From NCBI GenBank assembly GCA_964632005.1, contig CAZWAP010000011.1:1-61384 (forward strand): a stretch of DNA of 61,384 nt, in the 5' to 3' direction. The position numbers were made by a program, and so were the translations under genes. The DNA comes from CAZWAP01 sp964632005 (GTDB taxonomy: Bacteria; Planctomycetota; Phycisphaerae; Sedimentisphaerales; Anaerobacaceae). The notes under the pieces are model-generated. The model was not told where the DNA came from and made no database searches. It worked only from the letters and a program-made list of their open reading frames with translations. Below, one piece after another: positions 47,158-54,404 of this stretch. How positions within the stretch are numbered: the first letter of the stretch is position 1; every line of letters begins with the position of its first letter.

Positions 47158-48208
47158 CGCCGGCCCCAAGCCGCTCGGCAAGCCGCCCCACCGCGACTAA
47201 GTCATCCGCCGATACGTCACCAAGATGCAAGGGGACCTTTATCGTGTACAGCCCCTCCATCTTCTCAGCGAGTACGCTCGGCCCGAAGGACGCCTCCGCC
47301 GTGCCGGTGCCCGCCGTGCCCTTGGTCCCGCCGAAAGCCGCTTCAATCTCCCGCACCGCTGGTACATCACCCGCAAGGCCCTCCTTGTAAAGCTGCCTCC
47401 GCTCGGCCTGGTAGAGCTTAACAAACTCTTCCTGCCCGACCCTCCTTAGTACGTATCGCAGCCTTGCTTTGTGTTTGTTCGATCTGTCCCCGTGCCCATC
47501 GAAGACCCTTCTGACGGCCTCGGCTACTTCCAGAACCTCGGCCTCGGCCACGAAATCTTCGATCTTGACTGCGACGGCCGGGTTAGAACCCAGCCCTCCG
47601 CCGGCATAAACGGCAAAACCCCTGGCTCCGGCCCTGAGATGTGCAAAAAAACCCAAGTCGGCCACCGACGCAAAGGCACAATCCTCCGAACAGCCGGAAA
47701 AGACTATCTTGTACTTCCTCGGCAGATTGTAAGAGCTGTTGAACTGCAGCAGGTACTCGGCAACCGCGATCGCGTAGGGCGCCACGTCGAACTCCTCCTT
47801 CGGGCAGACCCCGGCTCGCGGGCACACGGTCACGTTGCGAACCGTATTGCCGCCGCCTCCTCGCGCCGAAAGCCCTACTTCCAGGAGACCTTCGAGCACG
47901 TCGGGAGTATCTTCGATTGCGAGATTGTGAATCTGGATGTCCTGCCTGGTGGTGATATGAACGACGCCGCTGCCGTACCTCTCGCTCAATTCTGCGATCC
48001 GCTCCAGCTGGTACGGCCGAACAAGACCGGCGCCGACGCGTATCCGCACCATATACCTACCCTCGGCTCTGTGCTCGTAGATGCCCTCGGCCCCCGCAAG
48101 AATACCGCAGGTCTCGGCCGGGGCCGCAGAGCCGGCCCGCTCAAGCATCTCCTCCAAAATCTCGCGCGGAATCTCCAACCTTAATATTCGCAGTTCTTCG
48201 GATCGCAA
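47158..48208 (-). CDS. M67 (JAMM) protease fragment fused to siroheme sulfite reductase, 3' end in gap
   Basis: The first 42 or so residues (LEIPREILEEMLERAGSAAP, AETCGILAG) are the start of an M67/HcyD-type metalloprotease, but its HxH-x-D zinc motif is absent. The frame then passes directly into a nitrite/sulfite reductase: IYEHRAEGRYMVRIRV, HITTRQDIQIHNL, RNVTVCPRAGVC (C-x5-C), YNLPRKYKIVFSGCSEDC (C-x3-C), then a second ferredoxin-like half domain before the gap. The apparent joint carries a short repeated GCCGAGGG. So hcyD has been cut and fused to sir, either by deletion or by misassembly. The TTG start at 48208 overlaps the E1 gene by 28 nt. Confidence 0.82.
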
Positions 48209-49002
48209 ACCGCCCCGGGGTCGACTTCATCCCTCAGCTCGGTTATCTCAGGATGCGCACCACACAGCGGGCAGTCCGGATTACGCCTGAGCTGTTTCTT
48301 GCGAAACTCCATCGTCAAACCGCTATAGCTAAGCAGCGTGTCGGTCAGCAGCTCCCCGATGCCGAGCAGAAACTTTATCGCCTCGGTGGCCTGCAAAGAA
48401 CCGATCACACCGGCAAGCACCCCTAACACGCCAGCCTGTGAACACGATGGGACCGAGCCCGGAGGCGGCGGCGAGTGGAAAACGCAGCGATAACAGGCCG
48501 TCCGGCCCGGAATTACCGTCATCAACTGCCCATCAAACCGAAGAATCCCCGCGTGAGAAAACGGTTTCCTCTCGAAATAGCAGGCGTCATTGACGAGAAA
48601 CTTGGCCGCAAAGTTGTCCGTGCCGTCGATTACGAAATCATACTCGCGAATGATTTGCCTGAAGTTGTCCGCCTTGGCCCACTGCCGATAGGTCTTGACG
48701 GCAACATCAGGGTTCAACGCCTTGATCTTGTCTGCCGCCGAGACAACCTTTTCCCGGCCCACGTCGGCGGTGTAGTGAATTATCTGCCTTTGCAAATTCG
48801 TCAGGTCCACGCGGTCCGCGTCCACTATACCGATCGTGCCTATACCGGCCGCCGCGAGATACAAACCCGCCGGCGAGCCCAGTCCCCCGGCGCCTACGAT
48901 CAGCACGCTGGATTCAAGGAGCTTCTCCTGGCCGGCGCCCCCAACCCGTTCCAGTATGATGTGCCTGCTGTACCGTTCTATTTGCTCTTTGGTTAGCCCC
49001 AC
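48181..49002 (-). CDS. ThiF/MoeB/HesA-type E1-like adenylyltransferase (HcyF-like)
   Basis: A 273-residue enzyme that adenylates the C-terminal glycine of a ubiquitin-like sulfur carrier. The nucleotide loop VGAGGLGSPAGLYLA (37-), the Arg in LTNLQRQIIHYTADVG, VIDGTDNF and a zinc tetrad formed by TACYRCVF and DCPLCGAH are all present. No rhodanese domain. The GTG start lies inside the last codons of the sulfur-carrier gene (10-nt overlap). In the Wolinella homocysteine pathway this role is HcyF; MoeB or ThiF functions cannot be excluded, but the gene order favours the HcyF-like role. Confidence 0.9.
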   Translation of the reverse strand: MGLTKEQIERYSRHIILERVGGAGQEKLLESSVLIVGAGGLGSPAGLYLAAAGIGTIGIVDADRVDLTNLQRQIIHYTADVGREKVVSAADKIKALNPDVAVKTYRQWAKADNFRQIIREYDFVIDGTDNFAAKFLVNDACYFERKPFSHAGILRFDGQLMTVIPGRTACYRCVFHSPPPPGSVPSCSQAGVLGVLAGVIGSLQATEAIKFLLGIGELLTDTLLSYSGLTMEFRKKQLRRNPDCPLCGAHPEITELRDEVDPGAVCDPKNCEY

Positions 49003-49205
49003 TTTCCGCCTCCCATAAAGTAGAGGAACTCGATTTTGTCTCCGTCCTGGACCTTAGTGCTCTCGAACTCGGTTCTCTTGAGGATTCGGCCGTTGAGTTC
49101 GACCGATACCATCTCCGGCATCTTGACCTGCTGCTGCTCGAGCAGCTCAGTTATCGTCAAACGCTCACCGACGGTAGTTTCCTCGCCGTTGACTACGAGT
49201 TTCAT
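48993..49205 (-). CDS. ThiS/MoaD-like sulfur carrier protein with C-terminal extension (HcyS-like)
   Basis: A 70-residue beta-grasp protein: MKLVVNGEETTVGE, VSVELNGRILKR and GDKIEFLYFMGGG. Active carriers end in Gly-Gly; here the GGG (65-67) is followed by Lys-Trp-Gly, so a protease must remove the tail before adenylation. HcyS of Wolinella also carries a residue that HcyD removes. The extra codons lie in the overlap with the E1 gene start. A matching M67 protease exists next door only as a fragment. The start overlaps the metY stop in ATGA. Confidence 0.9.
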   Translation of the reverse strand: MKLVVNGEETTVGERLTITELLEQQQVKMPEMVSVELNGRILKRTEFESTKVQDGDKIEFLYFMGGGKWG

Positions 49206-49995
49206 TTTATCCTCCCGCAGCTTTTTTCGATAGCCCTGTTGAAATCATCCTTTATGTCGTCAAAGTCCTCAATCCCGACCGAGACCCTTACCATATCCTC
49301 TCTGACGCCGAGCCGGCGCTTCTGGGACCCGCTGAACTCTGCAAATATGGTCGAGGCCGGGTGAATGACCAGTGTCCTGGCGTCGCCAAGATTGGCCAGA
49401 TTGCGGGCGAGCCTGAGCGAATTAATCAAGCCAAACGCCCTCTGCTTATCGCCCAGACCGAACGTCAATAATCCACCTGCCCTGCCGGCGAAGAGCCTGA
49501 CCACCCTTTCTTTGAACCTGCTCTGGTCCAGACCGGGATAATTTACCCACCTTACCTGTGGATGGCCTTGGAGAAAACGGGCCAGCTTCAGGGCGTTCTC
49601 GCAGTGCCGGGCCATTCTCCCGGGCAGCGTCTCCAGACCTTGCAGCATCAGGAACGAATTGAATGGGGCCGGGCAGCCACCGAGGTCGCGACAGATCAGG
49701 TTACGCAGGTGTCCGAGAAGAGCCAGCCTCCCCAACCGCTCCGAGAGCCTCCTGATATCCTCAAAAGGCCCCTTCGACCAGTCAAAATTGCCCGTATCTA
49801 TTAGCACCCCGCCTACGGCCGTGCCGTGCCCGTTGATGAACTTCGAGGTCGAGTGCACCACTATGTCGGCACCAAAGACGCCCGGCCTGATAAGAACCGG
49901 CGTTGTAACGGTGTTATCCACCACCAGGGGTATGTTGGCCCGGTGTATTCGTCGCCCGCGAAAGAGGCGTGTATCGCTGTTGTGCTGGCCCTCAT
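49202..49995 (-). pseudogene. MetY-type O-acetylhomoserine sulfhydrylase with a large internal deletion
   Basis: The true N-terminus begins at ATG 49995 behind AGGAAAGG: MRASTTAIHASFAGDEYTG, as in Cys/Met-metabolism PLP enzymes. After 19 codons the sequence jumps, in another frame, to ANIPLVVDNTVTTP, which normally lies near residue 180. The part with the catalytic Tyr and the PLP phosphate loop is missing; the Lys region VVHSTSKFINGHGTAVGG and the whole C-terminal domain (to 49202) are intact. The joint lies at a short repeat (ACCGGG-CC). Another TTG-start frame (50026) runs through the C-part without the proper N-terminus. Homocysteine synthesis by this copy is not possible as read. Confidence 0.85.
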
Positions 49996-50009
49996 CGAAA
50001 CAGCCTTTC

Positions 50010-50723
50010 CTATATCTGGTAATCAAGCAACGGCTTGGTATGAATGCCGCACTCGCCGCCGCACTTACTTGTGCCTATCCACCTGCCGGCCCGCTCATCG
50101 GCGCCTTGAGTGATCTTGGTGCATGGTGCGCAGCCCAGAGACCTGTAACCCTTTGCGTATAGCGGATTTACACGAACGCCGTTCAACGCCAGATACTGCC
50201 ATACCTCCCGCTCATACCAGGTCAGGATGGGGTTGAGCTTGATCAGTCCTTTGTCCAATTCCTGTACCTCGGTATAGTCCGTGCGGGTCCTGCCTTCCGT
50301 GCAGCGAAGCCCGGTGACCCAGCAGGCGACGTTCATCTCTTTAACAGCCCGGCGGGTCGGCTTGACCTTGAGCAGCTCGCAGCACCTGTCCGGGTCGGTC
50401 GCATAGAGCTTATCCGGTATCTGCTCGTCGTTGCTGAATACCCTCAACTCAGGGTATCTCGCCACCTCCTCGGCCATGAACTGCTTGGTCTCGGGCGGCT
50501 TGAATCTCGTGGTTATGATAAATCCCCGGATCTCCGGGCTGACTCGCTTGGCCAGATGCCAGACCGCGCTGGAGTCCTTGCCAAGACTATTGGCCACTAC
50601 GAGTCTGTCGCCGAACTGCTCGTACGCCTGCTTTATAAGGCTCAGAGACCTCTCAACCTTCTCGGCGAAGTTGAGATTCTCCACTAATTCCATAACATTC
50701 CGCTCGACCTGCCTTATCAACAT
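50010..50723 (-). CDS. cysH: APS/PAPS reductase, [4Fe-4S]-type
   Basis: Thiol-dependent reduction of adenylyl sulfate to sulfite. 237 residues from ATG 50723 (AAGGAG upstream). The PP-loop ANSLGKDSSAVWHLA, the Cys pair in DRCCELLKVKP, LGCAPCT and the terminal CGGECGIH are present. The CC plus CxxC set is the cluster-binding pattern of assimilatory APS reductases, so APS rather than PAPS is the probable substrate. It lies in the minus-strand sulfur operon after DUF2061 and supplies sulfite to the downstream sulfite reductase. Confidence 0.93.
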   Translation of the reverse strand: MLIRQVERNVMELVENLNFAEKVERSLSLIKQAYEQFGDRLVVANSLGKDSSAVWHLAKRVSPEIRGFIITTRFKPPETKQFMAEEVARYPELRVFSNDEQIPDKLYATDPDRCCELLKVKPTRRAVKEMNVACWVTGLRCTEGRTRTDYTEVQELDKGLIKLNPILTWYEREVWQYLALNGVRVNPLYAKGYRSLGCAPCTKITQGADERAGRWIGTSKCGGECGIHTKPLLDYQI

Positions 50724-50744
50724 AACCCAAGTCTCCTTCTGAAC

Positions 50745-50966
50745 TTATATCTGATATTCCGGGGGCTTGAGTTTGCCGAAGCCCACCCTGTTCCACAACC
50801 TCTCGTGCACGTAGAACGCAGCTACTTTTACCGCCGTGTCCAGCAGGCCGATTTGGGCAGCCAGATCCAGTTTCCGGGTCATAACCCACGCAACCACAAA
50901 GGTTACCAGTGTCCCGCCCGTACGCCACGTTACGGCCTTGGCAATGCTCCTAACGTGCGATTCCAC
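50745..50966 (-). CDS. DUF2061 small membrane protein
   Basis: A 73-residue protein with the DUF2061 pattern VRSIAKAVTWRTGGTLVTFVVAW...VKVAAFYVHERLWNRV and two hydrophobic segments. GTG 50966 behind GGAGGAG is the best start; a TTG eight codons upstream is possible. Function is unknown; members often sit in sulfate-assimilation clusters, as here, 21 nt before cysH. Confidence 0.85.
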   Translation of the reverse strand: MESHVRSIAKAVTWRTGGTLVTFVVAWVMTRKLDLAAQIGLLDTAVKVAAFYVHERLWNRVGFGKLKPPEYQI

Positions 50967-51032
50967 GGTCCTTGACTCCTCCTGGTGCAAGTATTCCTAT
51001 GGATATACCAGCCTATAGGGCTAAAAAAAGAT

Positions 51033-51476
51033 TTATATCGTGTAGTTCAACACCCTTTTGGCCATCTCTTTCTTCTCGCACTCTACCAGCTCTGCAAAGC
51101 TGGTAGAGTTGCACATTCCAGATACCGCCCTGCTTATCTGCTTCCACAGCCTTGCAAAGGCGTAATCGCCGTAGTAGTACTTCGAGCCGCGGTGGTGCTG
51201 GCCGCTCAACTCGATGGGTCCCTGAATCTGCTCGATTACCTCCCCGACGCTCAGTTGCTTGGCTGGCCGGGCCAGTGTATACCCGCCGGCATTGCCCCGC
51301 CGGGACTGAACCAATCCGGCATGCCTGAGCTCATTGAGGATAACCTCCAGGAACCGGGGCGGCAGGCTCTGGGCCGTGGCTATCCGGTGGATCTTTACGG
51401 GATGGCCGTCGCCACGCATCGCCAGTTCGAATAGCGCCCTGAGGGCATATTCACATTTCCTTGACAGTCTGATCAT
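51033..51476 (-). CDS. Rrf2-family transcriptional regulator (CymR-like)
   Basis: A 147-residue winged-helix regulator: MIRLSRKCEYALRALFELA, a recognition region AQSLPPRFLEVILNELRHAGLVQSRRGNAGGYTLAR and a C-terminal dimerisation helix. The three-Cys cluster of IscR is absent (one Cys in SGMCNST), so it is not an obvious Fe-S sensor and resembles CymR, which controls cysteine genes with CysK as partner. It is first in the sulfur operon. A palindrome overlapping its own -10 box suggests autoregulation. Confidence 0.9.
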   Translation of the reverse strand: MIRLSRKCEYALRALFELAMRGDGHPVKIHRIATAQSLPPRFLEVILNELRHAGLVQSRRGNAGGYTLARPAKQLSVGEVIEQIQGPIELSGQHHRGSKYYYGDYAFARLWKQISRAVSGMCNSTSFAELVECEKKEMAKRVLNYTI

Positions 51477-51514
51477 AGTTACGCAAAACCATCTACACTA
51501 TGTCAATCGGAATA

Positions 51515-51525
51515 CTATAATATAG
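51515..51525. promoter_or_regulatory. candidate Rrf2 operator
   Basis: The palindrome CTATA-A-TATAG overlaps the -10 element of the operon promoter, where binding would block transcription. That the Rrf2 protein binds it is inference from position. Confidence 0.45.
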
Positions 51526-51545
51526 GCAGAAAGGTTCGCCGTCAA
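51517..51545 (-). promoter_or_regulatory. sigma70-type promoter of the sulfur-assimilation operon
   Basis: Minus strand: TTGACG (51545-51540), a 17-nt spacer and TATTAT (51522-51517), about 41 nt before the Rrf2 start codon. Confidence 0.65.
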
Positions 51546-51730
51546 GAGTTTTTTCTGAAAAGCTTCAAAAAAGGTCAAATGCCTGCTTTCGCGGCAGGCC
51601 TGCCAAAAAAAAGGTTCCTTAGATGATTACCGACGATATGATAAACAGCGCTGACCAGCCAGGCCGGGCAGCGTGCTACGGCCGATAAAGAGACGGTCAG
51701 TCGTTTGCCATTTGCGAAAGGTACTATCTG

Positions 51731-52705
51731 ATGGGCTTTCCGAAACGTAGAATGCGGCGGCTTCGCAGTAGCGATGCCATGCGAAAGTTGGTCCGGCAGG
51801 CCGTTGTGAGCATCAATGACCTGGTGTATCCGCTCTTTGTCCGTAGCGGAAAGGGGCTCAAGGAGCCTATCAAGTCGATGGACGGCTGCTTCCACCTCTC
51901 GCCGGACTTGATGGCAGCCGAGGCCGCCACAGTCGCCTCCCTGGGGATACCGGCGGTATTGTTGTTCGGCCTGCCTGATACCAAGGACGAGCAGGGTTCG
52001 GCAGCGTGGGCCGAAGACGGGGTCGTCCAGCAGGCTACCAGGCGGATCAAAGATAGCTGCCCGGAGCTGGTGGTCATCACCGATTTGTGCCTCTGTGCCT
52101 ACACCACCACAGGCCATTGCGGCGTGGTCAAGCAAGGCAGAGTAGACAACGATGCGACCTGTGAGTTGTTGGCCAAAACGGCCCTTTCACACGCCCAGGC
52201 CGGGGCTGACGTGATCGCGCCGTCGGATATGATGGACGGCCGGGTTGGTTATATCCGCCGATGCTTGGAAGAAAACGGCTTCCACAACACGGCCATTATG
52301 TCCTACGCCGCCAAATACGCTTCAGCATTTTACGGGCCATTCAGAGATGCAGCCGATTCGGCCCCCCAGTTCGGCGACCGCAGGGGTTACCAGATGGACC
52401 CGGCTAACTCCAACCAGGCGATGCAGGAGATCGAGCTGGACATAGAGGAAGGTGCCGATATCGTGATGGTCAAACCGGCCCTCTGCTTCCTGGATATCAT
52501 ACATCGGGCAAAAACCCGGTTTGACTGCCCCGTAGCGGCCTATTTCGTCAGCGGCGAGTATATGATGATAAATGCAGCGGCCCAGGCCGGCCTGCTGGAT
52601 AAGGAGGCAGCAATGATGGAGGCACTGACCTGTATCAAGCGCGCCGGCGCCGACATTATAATTACCTATTTTGCCAAGGAAGCGGCAAAATCCCTGGGGG
52701 CTTAG
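51731..52705 (+). CDS. hemB: porphobilinogen synthase (delta-aminolevulinic acid dehydratase)
   Basis: Joins two aminolevulinates into porphobilinogen. 324 residues. The Cys-rich zinc site is VVITDLCLCAYTTTGHCG, and both catalytic Lys regions are visible (MSYAAKYASAFYGPFRDAA and MVKPALCF), as is GADVIAPSDMMDGRV. It converges with hemC: the two stop codons overlap by 4 nt, an unusual arrangement for pathway neighbours. A palindrome GGCAGGCCTGCC and an A8 run lie about 130 nt upstream without clear meaning. Confidence 0.97.
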   Translation: MGFPKRRMRRLRSSDAMRKLVRQAVVSINDLVYPLFVRSGKGLKEPIKSMDGCFHLSPDLMAAEAATVASLGIPAVLLFGLPDTKDEQGSAAWAEDGVVQQATRRIKDSCPELVVITDLCLCAYTTTGHCGVVKQGRVDNDATCELLAKTALSHAQAGADVIAPSDMMDGRVGYIRRCLEENGFHNTAIMSYAAKYASAFYGPFRDAADSAPQFGDRRGYQMDPANSNQAMQEIELDIEEGADIVMVKPALCFLDIIHRAKTRFDCPVAAYFVSGEYMMINAAAQAGLLDKEAAMMEALTCIKRAGADIIITYFAKEAAKSLGA

Positions 52706-53637
52706 CCACCTTGCCCGGCTCTTATTTGCTCGATGATGTCCCATCCACCGGCCGCCAGGAGCTCCTCGGCCAGCTGCTCGGCGCAGCTCCTGGCTCGATC
52801 GAGAGGGGCGGTTCTGGAGAGCCTGACGTACTTGTTGCCATCAACGTCCGATATCAACGCATCAATCAGGATATTATCGCCCTCGATCCGGGAGTACACT
52901 CCCAATGGTATGCTGCAGCCGCCGCGGATCGTTGCCAGGATATGGCGTTCGGTCTCGGAGGTTGCGCGGGAAGCCCTATCATCGAGCTTTGAGACCAGCT
53001 GGATCAGTTCGGCCTGGTCGCTGCGGACCTGCACAGCCAGGGCCCCTTGGGCCGGCGCAGGGAGAAACTGCTCGGGCGGCAGAACAGCCGATACCCTCTC
53101 CTCCAGGCCCAGCCTCTTCAGGCCCGCAAAGGCGACAATAGCGGCGTCCACAACACCCTCGGATACCTTCCTCAGCCGTGTCTCGAGGTTGCCCCGCAAA
53201 GGAACACACCTCAGGTCGTCCCTGAGCCTTCGAATCTGGGCTATTCTCCTAAGGCTCGAGGTCCCCACGGCAGTCCCCGCAGGCAGGTCCGCGATGGAAT
53301 CGACCTTGTGCCGGCTAATCAAGGCGTCAGCGACGCATTCCCGTCTGGGTATCGCCGCTACTACCAGGCCGGGGGTATGCGCGGTGGGAAGGTCTTTCAG
53401 GCTATGCACGGCAATATCCGCCCGACCTGCAAGCAGCGCCTTTTCAACCTCGCTGGTAAAATAGCCGACCGAGTCGGACTTGTGCAGGAAATCGGATCTG
53501 TCGCGGTCGCCCTTGGTTGTGAGCTTCACGATGGAAGTATCAAGCTCGCCCGCCAGCCCTTTGAGGAGCCTGCTGACATAGCTGGACTGAACCAGGGCCA
53601 ACTTGCTGGCCCGGCTGGCGATCCTGATAGTCCTCAT
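52702..53637 (-). CDS. hemC: hydroxymethylbilane synthase (porphobilinogen deaminase)
   Basis: Polymerises four porphobilinogens. 311 residues from ATG 53637 behind GGAAGG. Marks of the family are IRIASRASKLALVQSSYV, KGDRDRSDFLHK, HSLKDLPT, GTSSLRR and the dipyrromethane-attachment Cys in IRGGCSIPLGVY. It is divergent from the ahb operon and convergent with hemB. The precursor it makes feeds uroporphyrinogen III and then siroheme. Confidence 0.97.
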   Translation of the reverse strand: MRTIRIASRASKLALVQSSYVSRLLKGLAGELDTSIVKLTTKGDRDRSDFLHKSDSVGYFTSEVEKALLAGRADIAVHSLKDLPTAHTPGLVVAAIPRRECVADALISRHKVDSIADLPAGTAVGTSSLRRIAQIRRLRDDLRCVPLRGNLETRLRKVSEGVVDAAIVAFAGLKRLGLEERVSAVLPPEQFLPAPAQGALAVQVRSDQAELIQLVSKLDDRASRATSETERHILATIRGGCSIPLGVYSRIEGDNILIDALISDVDGNKYVRLSRTAPLDRARSCAEQLAEELLAAGGWDIIEQIRAGQGG

Positions 53638-53683
53638 CTTGGCCTTCCAAAAAACTTGAAGTCTGAGGGGAGCCTTTGGGGCG

Positions 53684-53712
53684 ATTCTACAGTGCAAGCC
53701 CAGCAGTTTCAA
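53684..53712 (-). promoter_or_regulatory. sigma70-type promoter of hemC
   Basis: Minus strand: TTGAAA (53712-53707), a 17-nt spacer and TAGAAT (53689-53684), about 47 nt before hemC. Confidence 0.55.
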
Positions 53713-53734
53713 GTTCTCGGCCGAGAAGCCGGTA

Positions 53735-53761
53735 TTGAAATAAAGGACTTTATCATATAAG
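53735..53761 (+). promoter_or_regulatory. possible promoter of the ahb/hemA operon
   Basis: TTGAAA at 53735-53740 and TATAAG at 53756-53761 with a short 15-nt spacer, divergent from the hemC promoter. Weak on its own. Confidence 0.35.
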
Positions 53762-53849
53762 ATCAAGGTCCGTCCGCGACGCATTATTGCTATTTATGAG
53801 AAAATACGGACCCCGCGTGAACCGCCCAGATAAACGATGTCCCCGGCAA

Positions 53850-54356
53850 ATGAAAGAGGGTCTGACCAGCCTGGAACGAAAGGTTCTGGCAGTTCTTCAA
53901 AGAGGACTGCCGAGGAGCCGGAATCCCTACAGGGATTTGGCCAAACAAATAGGGATAGAGACTGAGCAGCTGTTATCGATGCTGCGCAGCTGGAAACGCA
54001 ACGGTAAACTCCGCCGGATCGGGGCGATTGTGAACCACTTCAAGGTGGGTCTCGGCGCCGGGGCAATGGTGGTCTGGCGTGTCGAGCCGGAGAGGGTAGA
54101 CGAGATAGGCCGGGGCCTGGCCAGCCTCGAACAGATCAGCCACGCATACTGCAGAAGGACCGCTGAGAACTGGCCTTACAATCTCTATGCGATGGTGCAC
54201 GGCCGCACAGCTCAGGAGGTCCGAGGCCTCGTCGAGCAGATCGAGCGGGAACACGGGGTTAGCGATTATTGTATACTAAGGACGGTAAGGGAGCTCAAGA
54301 AGGCTCCTCCCACTTACGTGACGACCAAGCAGAGGATGGACGACAAGAGCGGATAA
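53850..54356 (+). CDS. siroheme decarboxylase subunit (AhbA/AhbB-type, Lrp/AsnC-like)
   Basis: A 168-residue protein of the NirDLHG/AhbAB group: an AsnC-like HTH (ERKVLAVLQRGLPRSRNPYRDLAKQIG) and the diagnostic region ISHAYCRRTAENWPYNLYAMVHGR. AhbA and AhbB together remove two acetate carboxylates from siroheme to give didecarboxysiroheme. Normally two such genes are adjacent; only one is here, so the partner is elsewhere or this one acts alone. The start is uncertain (ATG 53850 or ATG 53796); neither has a good ribosome site. It heads the gene group ending with AhbC. Confidence 0.87.
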   Translation: MKEGLTSLERKVLAVLQRGLPRSRNPYRDLAKQIGIETEQLLSMLRSWKRNGKLRRIGAIVNHFKVGLGAGAMVVWRVEPERVDEIGRGLASLEQISHAYCRRTAENWPYNLYAMVHGRTAQEVRGLVEQIEREHGVSDYCILRTVRELKKAPPTYVTTKQRMDDKSG

Positions 54357-54404
54357 CAGGAAACCGCAAACGAACAGAACCTCCGGGAGGCTTGACGGAC
54401 GAAA

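Noticed and set aside
46889..48208. Continuous 439-residue protein through the second N gap in the alternative frame
   Set aside because: The residues after the gap in that frame are Arg-rich shadow sequence; the other frame holds the clear TusA domain.
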